Source: Ectobius pallidus
Taxonomy: Eukaryota > Arthropoda > Insecta > Blattodea > Ectobiidae
NCBI GenBank assembly: GCA_964059195.1
Contig: CAXKWD010000007.1
Location: 61,876,705 to 61,940,704, forward strand
Length of the DNA: 64,000 nt
Direction of reading: 5' to 3'
Program-made: the position numbers and the translations under genes
The notes under the pieces: generated by a model
Databases searched by the model: none
The model's input: only the letters and a program-made list of their open reading frames with translations
What the model was told of the DNA's origin: nothing
Shown: positions 1 through 11,560 of the stretch, piece by piece
Layout of the letters: each line of letters opens with the position of its first letter
Position numbering within the stretch: position 1 is the stretch's first letter

Positions 1-3000
1 TTATATTTAAATTAACATTCCGCATCAGAAATTATTTCCCTACCGGAATATACTTTCGGCTGGCCCAGTAGGGATTTCAAATACGATTATATGAGTGAAT
101 ATTAAGCAGACAAATAGCACTACTCGCTAAGATTGGCCATGCACAACCATCCACCTAATCCAGAAGGAAATATCGTGGTCATTATGCAAAATAAGTTAAT
201 ATTTTTTCCAAACAATCCTTCGTTATTTCGTCTCCGAGAAACAGAAATGTTATTGCTAAATTATCTATTATTTCTCTATCGGTAATTATTTCGCTATCGG
301 CATATACTTTCGGCTGGCCCAGTAAGGATTGCAAATATGATTATATGCGTAAATATTAAGCAGACAAATAGCTCTACTTACTAAGATCGGCCATGCACCA
401 CCATCCACCGATTCCAGAAGGAAATATAGTGGTCAATATTCAAAATAAGTTAATATTTTTTCTAAAAAATCCTTCGCTATTTCGTCTCCGAGAAACAGAA
501 ATGTTATTGTTAGATTATCTATTATTCTCGCATCGGAAAAATATTTCGCTATCGTAATATACTCTCGGCGGGCCTAGTAAGGATTTCAAATACGATTATA
601 TGAGTATATATTAAGCAGACAAACAGCTCTACTTACTAAGAATGGCCATGCACCACCAACCTCCGAATCCAGAAGAAATTATGCAGGTTATAATGCAAAA
701 TAAGTTAATATTTTTTCTAAAAATCCTTCGCTATTTCGACTCCGAGAAACAGAAATATGATTGATAAATTATCTTATATTTTCGCATGAGAAATTATTTC
801 GCTAACGGAATATTACTTCGGCTGGCCAGTAAGGATATCAAATACGATTATATGCGTATATATTAAGCAGACAAAAGCTGTACTAACTAAGAATGGCCAT
901 GCACCACCGTCCACCGAATGTAGAAAGAAATATATAGGTCATTATGCAAAATAAGTTAATATTTATCTAAAAAATCCTTCGCTATTTCGTCACGGAGAGA
1001 CTGAAATGTCTTTGTTAAATTATGTATTATTTCCTAATCTGAAATTATTTCATTACTTTGCATTTCATTCATTATTCCATTTACATTAAGCAGACAAATA
1101 GCTCTACTTACTGAGAATGGCCATGCACCACCATCCATGAATGAAGAAGGAAATAAACAGGTCATTATGCAAAATATGTTAATATTTTTTCTAAGAATAC
1201 TTTCGCCATTTCGTATCCGAGAAACTGTTATGTTATTTTGAAATTATTTTTTTAATTCCGTATCGGAAATTATTTCGCAATCGGCATATACTTTCGGCTG
1301 GCCCACTAAGGATTTTAAATACGATTATATGCGTACAGCCTATATTGAGCAGAAAAATAGATGTACTCACGAAGATCGGCCATGCACCACCATCCACCGA
1401 ATCCAGAAGGAAATAAACAGGTTATTATGCAAAATAAGTTAATATTTAAGCAGAAAAATTGCTGTACTCACTAAGATCGGCCATGCACCACCATCCACCG
1501 ATTCCAGAAGGAAATAAACAGGTTATTATGCAAAAAAAGGTAATATTTTTTTAAAAAATCCTTCGCTATTCCATCTCCGAGAAAGAAAAATATTATTGTT
1601 AAATTATATTTTTTTTCGCATCGGAAATTATTTCGCTATCGGAATATACATTCGGCAGGCCCAGTAAGGATTTCAAATACGATTATATGAGTGTATATTA
1701 AGCTGACAAATAGCTCTACTCACTAACATCGGCTATGCAACACCATCCAACGAATCCAGAAGAAAATAAATAGGTCATTATGCAAAATAAGTTAATATTT
1801 TTTGTATAAAAATTCTTCGCTATTTCGTCTCCGAGAAACATAAATGTTATTGTCTATTATTTCCACATCGGAAATTATTTTGCTATCGGAATATACTTTG
1901 GGCTGGCCCATTAAAGATTTCAAATACGATTTATGTGTGTACACTAAGCAGACAAATAGCTATATTTACTTCGAATGGCCATGCACCACCTTCCATGAAT
2001 GCAGAAGGAAATATAGTGTTCATTATGCAAAATAAGTTAATATTTTTTCTATACAATCCTTCGCTATTTCGTCTCCGACAAACAGACATGTTATTGTTAA
2101 TTTATCTATTATTTCCCTATCGGTAATTATTTCGCTATCGGCATATACTTTCGGCTGGCCCAGTAAGGATTTAAAATTTGATTATATGCGTAAATATTAA
2201 GCAGACAAGTAGCTCTACTCACTAAGATCGGCCAACCACCACCATCCACCGAATCCAGAAGGAAATATAGTGGTCATTATTAAAACTAAGTTAATATTTT
2301 TTCTAAAAAATCCTTCGCTATTTCGTCTCCGAGAAACAGAAATGTTATTGTTAAATTATCTATTATTATCGCATCGGAAAGTATTTCGCTACCGGAATAT
2401 ACTTTGGGCTGGCCCAGAAGGATTTCAAATACAAATATATGTGCATATATTAAGCAGACAAGTACATGTACTTACTAAGAATGGCCATGCACCACGAACC
2501 ATCTAATCCAGAAGGAAATAAAGAGGTCATTATGCAAAATAAGTAAATATTTTTTCTAAAAAATCCTTCACTAATTCTTCTCCGAGAAAAAGAAATGTTA
2601 CTGTTAAATTTTCTATTATTTCTGCATCGGAAATTATTTCGCTATTGGAATATACCTTCGCCTGGCCCAGTGAAGAATTCAAATACGACTATATGCGTAT
2701 GTATTAATCAGACAAATAGCTCTACTTAGAAAGAACGGCAATAGACCACTTTCCACCTAATGTAGAATGAAATATATAGGTCATTATGCGAAATAAGTTT
2801 ATATTTTTTCTAAAAAATCCTTCGCTATTTCGTCTCGGAGAGATTGAAATGTTATTGTTAAATTATCTATTATTTCCTAATCTGAAATTAATTCGCTATC
2901 GGAATATACTTTGGGCTGGCCCAGTAAGGATTCAAATACAATTATGTGCGTATTTGATAAACAGACAAATAGCTCTCCTTGCTAAGAACGGCAATGCAGC

Positions 3001-4438
3001 ACCATTCACCGAATCCAGAAGGAAATATGCTAAATAAGTTAATATTTTTTTTATAAAAAAATCCCTCGCTATTTCGTCTCCGAGAAACAGAAATGTTAAT
3101 GGTAAATTATCTTTTATTTCCGCATGGGAAATTATTTCGCTATCATATTATACTTTCGGCGGGCCCAGTAAGGATTTCAAATACGATTATATGCGTATAT
3201 ATTAAGCAGACAAATAGTTCTACACACTAAGATCGGCCATGCACCACCATCCACCGAATCCAGAAGGAAATATATTGGACATTATGCAAAATAAGTTAAT
3301 ATTTTTTCTAAACAATCCTTCGCTATTCCGTCTCCGACAAACAGAAATGTTATTGCTAAATTATCCATTATTTCCCTATCGGTAATTATTTCGCTATCGA
3401 CATATACTTCCTGCTGGCCCAATAAGGATTTCAAGTACGATTATATTTGTATATATTAAGCAGACAAACAGCTCTACTTACTAAGAATGGCCATGCACCA
3501 CCCTCCACCGAATCCAGAAGTAAATATAGTGGTCATTATGCAAAATAAGTTAATATTTTTTCTAAAAAATCCTTCGCTATTTCGTCTCCGAGAAACAGAA
3601 ATGTTATTGTTAAATTATCTATTATTTCCGCATCGGAAATTATTTTGCTATCGGAATATACTTTGGGCTGGCCCATTAAAGATTTCATATACGATTTATG
3701 TGTGTACATTAAGCAGACAAATAGCTGTACTTACTGAGAATGGCCATGCACCACCATCCATGAATGCAGAAGAAACTAAACATGTCATTATGCAAAATAT
3801 ATTAATATCTTTTCTAAAAATCTTTCCCCCATTTCGTATCCGAGAAACAGAAATGTCATTGTGAAATTATTTTTTTAATTCCGTATCGAAAATTATTTCG
3901 CTATCGGAATATATTTTGCGATGGCCCAGTAAAGATTTCAAATACGATTATTTGCGTAAATATTATGCAGACAAATAGCTCTACTCACTAAGATCGGCCA
4001 TGCACCACCATCCACCGAATCCAGAAGAAAATATAGTGGTCATTATACAAAATAAGTTAATAATTTTTCTAAAAATTCTTCGCTATTTCGTCTCAGAGAA
4101 ACAGAAATGTTATTGTTAAATGATCTTTTATTTCAGGATGATAAATTATTTCGCTATCGTAATACTCTTTCGGCGGGCCCAGTAAGGGTTTCAAATACGA
4201 TTATATGCGTATATATTAAGCAGACATAGGGCTCTACTAACTAAGAATGGCCATGTACCACAATCCACCGAAATCCGAAAGAAATATACAGGTTCATATG
4301 CTAAATAAGTTTGAATTTTAGCGCCATTTCATCTCCGAGAAAAATAAATGTTATATTTAAATTAACATTCCGCATCGGAAATTATTTCGCTACCGGTATA
4401 TATTAAGGCTGCCCCAGTAAGGATTTCTAATACGATTA
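1..4438. repeat. Satellite array, block 1 (about 254-bp monomer)
   Basis: About 17 head-to-tail monomers. Each carries the landmarks GGCCATGCACCACCATCC, CCGAATCCAGAAGGAAATA, CATTATGCAAAATAAGTTAA, CCTTCGCTATTTCGTCTCCG, GGAATATACTTTCGGCTGGC and TATATTAAGCAGACAAATAG in that order. Spacing between successive GGCCATG landmarks is typically 253-257 bp. Monomers differ by substitutions and small indels, and the order of diverged variants is reused elsewhere: 3236-4438 resembles 48716-49915, and 541-1900 resembles 53715-54250 continued at 60651-61370. Short open frames here are by-products of the repeat. No gene is seen. The block ends at the TTA target site of the CACTA-like element. Confidence 0.95.
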
Positions 4439-4451
4439 CACTGTTCTACAA
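4439..4451 (+). repeat. Left terminal inverted repeat of CACTA-like element
   Basis: CACTGTTCTACAA matches the reverse complement of 11548-11560 at all 13 positions. Beyond these 13 bp the two ends share little sequence. TTA immediately to the left is repeated immediately right of the partner repeat. Confidence 0.85.
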
Positions 4452-4552
4452 GGGTCATTTTTCTTATATGAAAATATGTGTTTCCAAAGGATTTCCATAT
4501 GGTACATTCAAATCTGAAAACAGAAATTCGCTATCAGGCACAGTTTTTAAGT

Positions 4553-4881
4553 ATGTGCTTAAGCTTTCACGGCCGGCGTTTACTGAGTTTACAACTTCCG
4601 GGCTGTGTGGCCGTGGTCTATGAGTGTCTAGTGCTGACGTTTCGCCGCGAGCTGCGTCGGGCATCTTCAGAGCGATGTGTCTAGCTGGATGGTCGGCTGT
4701 CAACTGCTGGCGCTTGCTCTGTCCCGCTGATATTTATACTTTCTCCTCGTGCTCCGATTGGTCGGCGCTCTGCTGTTCTTTCTCCTTCTCTGATTGGTCT
4801 GTGATTAGTAGGTTTGCATTTAGTTTTAGTGATGGCTGGAATCCAAGATCTGTGTACCCTTTGTAATTCTTCCTTTCTGTT
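4553..4881 (-). repeat. Inverted copy of the Penelope 3' end
   Basis: Read in reverse complement, this stretch matches 6137-6302 followed directly by 8848-8976, plus about 30 bp of 3' terminal sequence absent from the right-hand copy. Because it lacks the 2.5-kb non-LTR element, it serves as an internal empty-site copy and fixes that element's boundaries. The small open frames seen here on both strands are shadows of the endonuclease C-terminus. Confidence 0.9.
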
Positions 4882-5793
4882 GCTATAGGATCACCTACAT
4901 ACCACCTAGCTAGACACTTATCAACTCTACTGCAACCGCACATTGGCACTTCTGAATCATACATCAAAGACTCTTCTCACTTCATAGACAAACTGGAAAA
5001 AGTGGAAATAACACCAGACGATCGATTGGTGAGCTTTGATGTTGTGTCGCTTTTCACAAAAGTGCCAGTAGGAGAGACTCTAGATTACCTCGAAGGGATG
5101 TTTCCGCAGGTCATAACATCTCTATTCCGTCATTGCCTAACAACTAGTTATTTCAAGTGGGATGGTGGCTACTATGAGCAGATAGACGGCGTGGCGATGG
5201 GGAGTCCTTTAAGTCCGACTATTGCCAACTTCTTCATGGAGAAATTTGAGGCGACAGCACTGGAGACAGCCACATTTAAACCCAAGGTATGGTGGAGGTA
5301 CGTAGACGACACATTTGTCATTTGGCCTCATGGGGACGAAAACTTGAACCAGTTTCTACAACATTTAAACGGTATCAACAACAGTATTCAGTTCACGATG
5401 GAAAAAGAAAACAATAGTAAGCTGGCTTTTCTGGATGTACTGGTAACCAGAGACTCCAACATGAGATTAGTACACACCGTCTATAGGAAGCCCACCCATA
5501 CGGACAGATACTTACACAAAGACTCCAACCACCACCCCCGCCAAAAATGTGGTATAATCAAGACCCTAACTCTAAGAGCTAAGAGAATCTGCGACCCTCA
5601 CCAACTAGAAGGAGAGATGAATCACCTCCAAGAAGCACTTCAGGCCAATGGATACAGCGTGAAAGAAATAAAACGGGCCTCCAATCCTATTGGCCCTGAA
5701 AAGGCCCGATTGGAAAAAGTATCAAGAGCCACGGCATTTCTCCCTTACGTAAGAACAGTCACGGACCGCATTGGCAAAACACTGGCTGCATAA
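4882..5793 (+). pseudogene. Penelope-like reverse transcriptase, 5'-truncated
   Basis: This is the RT domain that copies the element's RNA into DNA at a target site. The open frame runs directly out of the inverted repeat at 4882, in frame and without a start codon, so the N-terminal part is missing. Visible motifs are GSPTYHLARHL (about 4888-4920), VSFDVVSLFTKVPV (about 5029-5070), GVAMGSPLSPTIANFF (about 5188-5235) and the catalytic YVDDTF (5299-5316). The later LAFLDV and YRKPTHTDRYLH motifs are typical of Penelope RTs. The frame ends in TAA at 5791-5793, where the endonuclease continues in another frame. I infer a 1-bp frameshift in the linker at about 5778-5793. Confidence 0.9.
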
Positions 5794-6302
5794 CATAAGG
5801 ACGATCTACAAACCGACGAAGAAAGTAAAACAGTTTCTTAACTCAGCGAAGGATAAACGAGACCATCTCTCAACAGCAGGCGTATACAGGATACCATGCA
5901 GCTGCGGAAAGGTATACATTGGAACCACAAAAAGAAGTATTAACACCAGGTTAAAGGAACACAATAGTCAATGTAGACTGGGAAACACAGAAAAATCTGC
6001 AGTTGCAGAACACGCACTGCAGTCAGGCCACGACATCTGCTTCCAGGAAACAGAAGTCCTCAGCACCACTTCACATTACTATCCCCGGTTGTACCGAGAA
6101 GCCATAGAAATCCACAAACACAAAAATAACTTCAACAGAAAAGAAGAATTACAAAGGGTACACAGATCTTGGATTCCAGCCATCACTAAAACTAAATGCA
6201 AACCTACTAATCACAGACCAATCAGAGAAGGAGAAAGAACAGCAGAGCGCCGACCAATCGGAGCGCGAGGAGAAAGTATAAATATCAGCGGGACAGAGCA
6301 AG
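5790..6302 (+). pseudogene. Penelope-like GIY-YIG endonuclease, interrupted
   Basis: This is the C-terminal endonuclease that nicks target DNA for Penelope retrotransposition. It continues the RT in a different frame. The linker reads like IRTIYKPTKKVKQFLNSAKD, followed by the GIY-YIG core GVYRIPCSCGKVYIGTTKRS (about 5879-5938), with INTRLKEH and AEHALQSGHD behind it. The GVY...VYIG pair is the GIY-YIG signature, and the conserved Cys and His residues fit the animal Penelope type. The frame is cut at 6302 by a non-LTR element and resumes at 8848, ending in TAG at 8877-8879. The piece is non-functional as it stands. Confidence 0.88.
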
Positions 6303-8843
6303 ACGGTTGGCTTCTCAGGACATCATTGAGCTGTCGACACTTACAGACAAATGTATTCTGGCAGGTGATCTAAATGCAAAACATACCAGCTGGTCGAGTA
6401 AGATCATAAATACAGCAGGAAGAACTCTGGACAACGTCTGCCTTCGCTACAACCTGAGCGTGGACGCACCAGAAGAACCAACTCACTACTCGCAATACTG
6501 GGACACTGGTGATGTCCTAGACATAGTAATTCATAAAAATATACTTATATCAAATCCATATGTAGCCCATGAACTCTCTTCGGATCACCTGCCTGTATAT
6601 TTTCAAATACTAGAAAGAACAGCTTGTTCAGAAACACCAACGTATGTAATAAAGACCACAAACTGGAAAACCTACAAAGAGCTGCTTGGCGAAATTAGCA
6701 AACCACAAAATTCTATTCATATTAAAGATGATATCTCTCCAGCTATCGCAGATCTAATAGCGTCCATAAAAACTTCATTTTCGCTTAACACTGTCACAAT
6801 GGAATCAAATCACCCTGTAGTAATTACGGAAGAAATAGAAAACCTCCTCGAAATTAAAAGAAAAATTCGAACCAGATGGTCAAGAACGTTAGACCCTACA
6901 GCTAAAGCAGCTCTTAACTGGCTAACCAAAACTGTAAAAAGAAAGATTCGACAACGCAATGATGCTAACTGGGAAGCAACAATTGATGAATGTCAACAAA
7001 ACGTGAACAAAATGTGGAAAATGTCAAGGATTTTATCTAAATCAAAAGACGAGCCCCCACCTACTGTCATACATGGCAGAAACGGCCTAAAATATGAACC
7101 AGTCGAACAAGCCAACGCTATAGCGGATGTGTTAGAACACCAATTTCAACCCCATTCTTTAACCAGTATAGATAGAGAAGAAGAGGTGGAGGCTCGTGTC
7201 AATGAAAGACTAACAGCAGCGGCATTAGACAATCATAATTTTGAACTCGTTACACCGGATGAAATTCGAAAACACACGGACAAAATTAACTGTAAAAAAG
7301 CCCAAGGACCTGACAGAGTTCCCCCAGGCTGTCTAAAATATTTACATAGAAAAACACTAGTACAACTCACACACATATACAACGCCTGTCTGAAATTTCG
7401 GTACTTCCCCAATGAATGGAAAACGGCGAAAATAATCACGTTAGCTAAACCAGGCGCAGATCCAAAATTTCCCCAAAACTTGCGACCAATTAGTCTCCTG
7501 TCACCAGTGGGCAAGATATTTGAAAAGCTCTTACTGACTAGACTAGGCAATCACATATACAACAATGGTATTATCCCACCTGCACAGTTCGGATTTCGCG
7601 CAAAACACAGTACAAATCTGCAATTAATGCGACTGATAGACGCGATCACCACAGAATACAATAACAAAGCTAGCACCGCTGCTGTTTTTCTCGACATTGA
7701 GAAAGCGTTTGATAAAACATGGCATCCTGGACTACTTTGCAAACTGGCTGATATTAATATATCGGGATACTTACTAGAAATTCTTTCCTCCTACTTAAAT
7801 AACAGAACATTTAAAGTAAGCTATAACAATGCTGTCTCTACAATAAGAGATATTGAAGCGGGAGTTCCTCAAGGCTCAGTCTTAGCCCCTATTCTATATA
7901 ACATATACACTCATGATATACCTACATCCCTTGGAGTTCAAATAGCCCTGTATGCCGACGACACGGCTATCTACACTTCAGGTAAAAACTTACACTATGT
8001 CACAGCCAAGTTGCAGAGAAGTCTTACCCGGGTATCGAACTGGTCTAGGCAGTGGAACATCAAAATTAATGAAAGAAAAACACAAGCCATTGTCTTTACC
8101 AAGGGTCGACCCCGTGAGATTCCTCCAATACAATTACATGGCAGGATATTACAGTATAAATCTCACGTTAAATACCTGGGTCTAATACTTGATAAATCCT
8201 TGACATTTAAACAACACGTTAACTATATTCACAGTAAAAGTCTCCAAGCTTTTAGAAGACTTATCCCATTATTCAAAACGCCAAGACTAACTAAAGAAAC
8301 GAAGAAGCTGCTATACACAGCTTTAATACGGTCAAAATTAACATATGCCTGTCCTGCCTGGTCACAAACAGCAAAATCATACATACAAAAACTACAAATC
8401 ATACAGAACAAAGTAATAAGACTATCACTTCACAGACCAAGAAGAACACCAGTAAACTTGTTACATGATGAATTTACAATTGAGACACTCCACGAATATA
8501 TAACAAGAAATACGCAAAAAGAAGCACGTAAACTTCACTCGCATCCAAACACATTAGTAAAAAACATTGGCACAAACCAGGCCAGGTATAACAAACATAA
8601 GAGACTAAATATAGTTGTTGACATTCAGCAATAAAAGACTGTCTAAGAAATTAATGAAATAAAATTATAACGTTTTAAAGTAAAACTTGATTACTCAACC
8701 AACACGTCAAAAGGACGTATGCAAATACAAAAGAAAATTGAAATCTCAAACCAAATACAAGGTCAAGAGCCCAAACCTAGGGCTCATACCTTTTGCAGTT
8801 AGGGTCAGAAATGCCCAGTAAGTCTATCCTCCTCCTCCTCCTC
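6303..8843 (+). mobile_element. Non-LTR retrotransposon (Jockey/I group), 5'-truncated
   Basis: The element is inserted in the Penelope 3' region. Comparison with the inverted Penelope copy places the junctions after CAAG (6299-6302) and before a second CAAG (8844-8847), so the apparent target duplication is 4 bp. It begins inside an APE endonuclease domain, so the 5' part (gag-like ORF and start of the endonuclease) is missing. About 210 bp of 3' untranslated sequence follows the stop and ends in a (TCC)n run at about 8828-8843 rather than a poly(A) tail. Domain order and RT motifs fit the Jockey/I group. The clade is unresolved, and a microsatellite tail is not what classical Jockey elements show. 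Confidence 0.85.
6305..8637 (+). CDS. Non-LTR retrotransposon ORF2: APE endonuclease (C-terminal half) and reverse transcriptase
   Basis: This is one uninterrupted frame of about 775 codons, open from the truncation point to the TAA after KRLNIVVDIQQ. Residues ~20-100 are the C-terminal half of an APE-type endonuclease, with GDLNAKHTSW and later SSDHLPVYF; the N-terminal catalytic part is absent. The RT follows: KIITLAKPGADPKFPQNLRP, FLDIEKAFDKTWH, GVPQGSVLAPILYNIYTHD, the active site YADDTAIY (7951-7974) and KYLGLILDKSLTF. The thumb and C-terminal region (LLYTALIRSKLTYACPAW) are also present. Such proteins drive target-primed reverse transcription. No stop or frameshift was noticed, so the frame decayed less than its surroundings, but it lacks a promoter, ORF1 and a full endonuclease. 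Confidence 0.92.
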
Positions 8844-8976
8844 CAAGCGCCAGCAGTTGACAGCCGACCATCCAGCTAGACACATCGCTCTGAAGATGCC
8901 CGACGCAGCTCGCGGCGAAACGTCAGCACTAGACACTCATAGACCACGGCCACACAGCCCGGAAGTTGTAAACTCA
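8844..8976 (+). other. 3' end of the Penelope-like element
   Basis: This continues the Penelope endonuclease frame after the nested insertion (CGCCAGCAGTTGACAGCCGA, then a stop at 8877-8879) and its 3' untranslated end. It is the reverse complement of about 4580-4715. Translated, the end encodes the AVDSRPSS-type tail often seen in arthropod Penelope copies. Confidence 0.85.
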
Positions 8977-8991
8977 GCACAGTTTTTAAGT

Positions 8992-9347
8992 TATACGAGA
9001 ATATACGTCTCATTTAACTGACATTTTAAGTTTGTAATAAAGTTGGTGAACTTTGCTTAACAAACAGTTAGTTAATTTTGTCCTTCATTTATTTTCATTT
9101 TCAGATTGTGCTGTTGCTAGTAAAATTTTATGTTAATTAGCAAGTCATTGTTACAGGATTTAAAATTGAGTTTTATAGCGTTAAACTGCCATTATTTGGA
9201 TGGTGGAGACATTCTTAATCATGTGAGTAAATATTCATTTTTGACCATAACATTCAGACATCTGTGGTATATAAAATATGTAAAACTTTACATATTTCTC
9301 TTTCGCAGAAACCTCTTAAAGCATAGAAGTGAAATAGACAGATTCTA

Positions 9348-9402
<55 letters not shown>

Positions 9403-9537
9403 ACATCTTGAGTTTAACCTGAAATTCTTGTTAGAGGAAGTGAGTATTGTTTTTTTACATGAAATACTGTTTCTGTACATGCACATTTCAACTCATAGCA
9501 ATGTATTAATTTCAAATGTATATTTCTCTTCTAGAAA
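8992..9537. other. 5' part of the CACTA-like element, no gene seen
   Basis: AT-rich sequence between the Penelope insertion and the transposase-like frame. No protein-like frame is visible apart from spurious short ones. A (GA)n microsatellite lies at 9354-9400. TTCTCTTCTAG just before 9538 could be a 3' splice site, so an upstream non-coding exon is possible but cannot be shown. Confidence 0.5.
9354..9400. repeat. (GA)n microsatellite
   Basis: About 23 uninterrupted GA dinucleotides, in the non-coding 5' part of the CACTA-like transposon. Confidence 0.98.
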
Positions 9538-11202
9538 ATGCCAAATCGTAGAACGTGTAGAAATACGCCTGACAACTTCTGCTATATCTGCGGAGGGTTC
9601 ACGTTTGCTAGGCATAGGAAGAAGATTTCGCCCATTGTAAAGAAGGCCTACAAATATTATTATGGAATAGAACTTGGGGATCAGCAGAAGGACTGGGCAC
9701 CACATATTTGTTGTGCAACTTGCTATGTTAAATTGTTAAACTGATGGAAAGGTAGAGATAACTCCACATTGTTTGCAGTGCCAATGGTATGGAGGGAACA
9801 AAAGGACCACATTACAGACTGTTACTTTTGTTTGACAGATGTTCATGGTTTTACAAATCGGAAATCTAAGAGACACATAGTGTACCCCAATTTGCCTTCT
9901 GCAATCAGACCAATCCCACACTCCGAAACTCTTCCAGTACCTAGAAGACCAACAAATGAAGACAGTGAAACAGATAGTGCAGAAAGTGTGAGTGAAGCAT
10001 TGACATCATCTCCTGAAAAAAAAAGACCCATCTTATCAGTCTACAAGCACTTCAACTCCACGTTTCTTGACACAAGCATATCTTAACGACCTAGTTCGTG
10101 ATTTAGGCCTAAGTAAACAAAAAGCAGAACTGTTGGGTTCGAGATTGCAAGAATGCAATTTATTGCAACCAGATACGAAAATTACTGAGTTTAGACATAG
10201 GGAACGCATTTTTCTTCCCTATTTTGCAAATGACAACTTGATGACATTCTGCAATGATGTTTGTGGACTAATGAATACTTTGAACTTCAAATACGAGCCA
10301 CAGGAGTGGAGACTTTTTATAGATGCCTCAAAATACAGTCTAAAGGGAGTTCTCCTCCACAATGGGAACATAATGCCTTCTGTCCCAGTTGCCTATGCAA
10401 GTATGACTAAAGAATCATATGATATTTTGAAAAATATGCTGAGATTAATAAAATATAATGAGCACAATTGGAAAATATGTGGTGATTTGAAAATAGTTGC
10501 CATGATATTAGGTATGCAACAAGGCTACACCAAATATGGATGTTTTCTGTGCGAGTGGGATAGTCGCGATAGAAATTCCCATTATAAAAGAAAGATTTGG
10601 CCTGAACGTAAGTGGAAAGTTGGATAAAAAAATTTACTGAATGAGAAATTTGTAGCCAGTGAAGATGTTCTGCTACCCCCTCTTCACATCAAGCTAGGCC
10701 TTATTAAACAATTTGTTAAGGCCATGGACACATCTGGAAGAGGATTTATGTGCCTTTCAAAAAAGTTTCCTCGTCTTTCTGCAGCAAAAATAAAAGAGGG
10801 CGTGTTTGTGGGTTCCCAAATTAGAGAACTTCAAAAGGACTCAGATTTTGAACAATGCATGCTCCAAAAGAAAGAAGAGCGTGGTCTTGTTTCAAGAATG
10901 TAACGCAAAATATTCTGGGAAGAAAAAGAGCTAACATCTTCGAACAACTGGTTCAACAAATGGTAAATGCATATAGGGATCTAGGATGTCACATGTCTTT
11001 AAAAGTGCATTTCCTAGATTTACATCTACATTATTTTCCTGAGAGCTGCAGTGATGTCTCCGACGAACATGGTGAAAGATTTCATAAAGATATAATGTCC
11101 ATGGAAAAGCGGTATGAAGGGAAATGGATACCTGCGATGCTTGCTGACTACTGCTGGAACATTATCAGAGATTGCAAAATTGAACACAAGAGAAAAAAAT
11201 AA
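9538..11202 (+). pseudogene. CACTA-like transposase-type protein, broken
   Basis: The pieces read in order as one protein of a family I recall as multi-copy and uncharacterised in arthropod genomes. The N-terminus has paired cysteines (FCYICGGF and HICCATC), then MVWREQKDHITDCYFC. The middle has LNDLVRDLGLSKQKAELLGS, WRLFIDASKYSLKGVLLHNG, CGDLKIVAMILGMQQGYTKY and GCFLCEWDSRDRN. The C-terminus has SLKVHFLDLHLHYFPESC, VSDEHGERFHKDI, MEKRYEGKW and a basic tail ending KRKK. Lesions are a TGA at 9742-9744, a frameshift near 10065-10080, a TAA at 10625-10627 and a frameshift near 10860-10880. The CACTG termini around it suggest it is the element's transposase. The GYTK-x-x-CFLC motif could correspond to the CACTA 'CPxC' region, but that is inference. 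No DDE triad was assigned. Confidence 0.7.
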
Positions 11203-11547
11203 GACTTTTAAATTCTTAGAGAAAAGTGTATTTTTTCATACTTTCTAAACTTAAATAAGTCTTTCCACATAATATAATTATTATATTAAGGCTTGTGTAT
11301 ATTTCTTTTGTTTTATAGTGCATAACATGTTTGTAAATAATTTTGCAAGTGACTAAAATATTTATAGTTACATGTTTTGCCTACATAAATACATAGCGTG
11401 GAAACGAAAATTATTTAAAACATGAAATTGCATATAACTTGAAAACTATGCGTGACACAGAGAAACTAATTACAGATTTGAATTCAGGAGGTGAATTTCC
11501 ATGTTAATCAAGAATGTTATACCCAGAATAATGAATTTCATTTTTAT
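11203..11547. other. 3' part of the CACTA-like element, no gene seen
   Basis: AT-rich sequence following the transposase-like frame up to the right terminal repeat. No coding or structured signal is seen. Confidence 0.6.
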
Positions 11548-11560
11548 TTGTAGAACAGTG
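11548..11560 (-). repeat. Right terminal inverted repeat of CACTA-like element
   Basis: TTGTAGAACAGTG is the exact reverse complement of 4439-4451. It is followed by TTA, the right copy of the 3-bp target duplication, after which the satellite monomer resumes in register (TATGCGTATATATTA). Confidence 0.85.

Larger units (their letters stand above)
4553..8976 (+). mobile_element. Penelope-like element (RT + GIY-YIG), with nested non-LTR element
   Basis: The element is bounded by a 15-bp direct repeat GCACAGTTTTTAAGT (4538-4552 and 8977-8991), taken as its target duplication in the CACTA-like transposon. It comprises an inverted copy of its own 3' end (4553-4881), a 5'-truncated reverse transcriptase frame (4882-5793), the GIY-YIG endonuclease (about 5790-6302) and, after an inserted non-LTR element (6303-8843), the 3' end (8844-8976). 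A 5'-truncated body preceded by an inverted 3' fragment is a known arrangement for Penelope elements. The right-hand 3' end is about 30 bp shorter than the inverted copy implies. Coding capacity is lost through truncation, a frameshift and the nested insertion. Confidence 0.88.
4439..11560. mobile_element. CACTA-like DNA transposon with nested insertions
   Basis: The element interrupts a satellite monomer. It starts CACTGTTCTACAA (4439-4451) and ends with the perfect inverted copy TTGTAGAACAGTG (11548-11560). The flanking TTA (4436-4438 and 11561-11563) is a 3-bp target duplication. The uninterrupted site, reading CGATTATATG, is present in paralogous monomers near 37390-37410 and 49900-49920. 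CACTA/G termini with a 3-bp duplication are the hallmark of the CACTA (EnSpm/CMC) superfamily. The right half carries a broken transposase-like frame (9538-11202, plus strand). The left half is filled by a Penelope-like element. Without that insert the transposon would be about 2.7 kb. The superfamily assignment rests on the termini and the duplication; the protein is only weakly informative. Confidence 0.75.

Noticed and set aside
2270..2506. Dozens of similar 60-130 codon frames (for example 2270-2506, 3487-3864, 12619-12828, 28270-28521) that look like a protein family
   Set aside because: They are translations of the ~254-bp satellite. The monomer length is not a multiple of three, the frames start and stop at arbitrary monomer positions, and monomer indels are not frame-preserving.
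4464..4967. Short frames on both strands upstream of the Penelope RT
   Set aside because: They lie in the inverted copy of the Penelope 3' end and mirror its endonuclease C-terminus.
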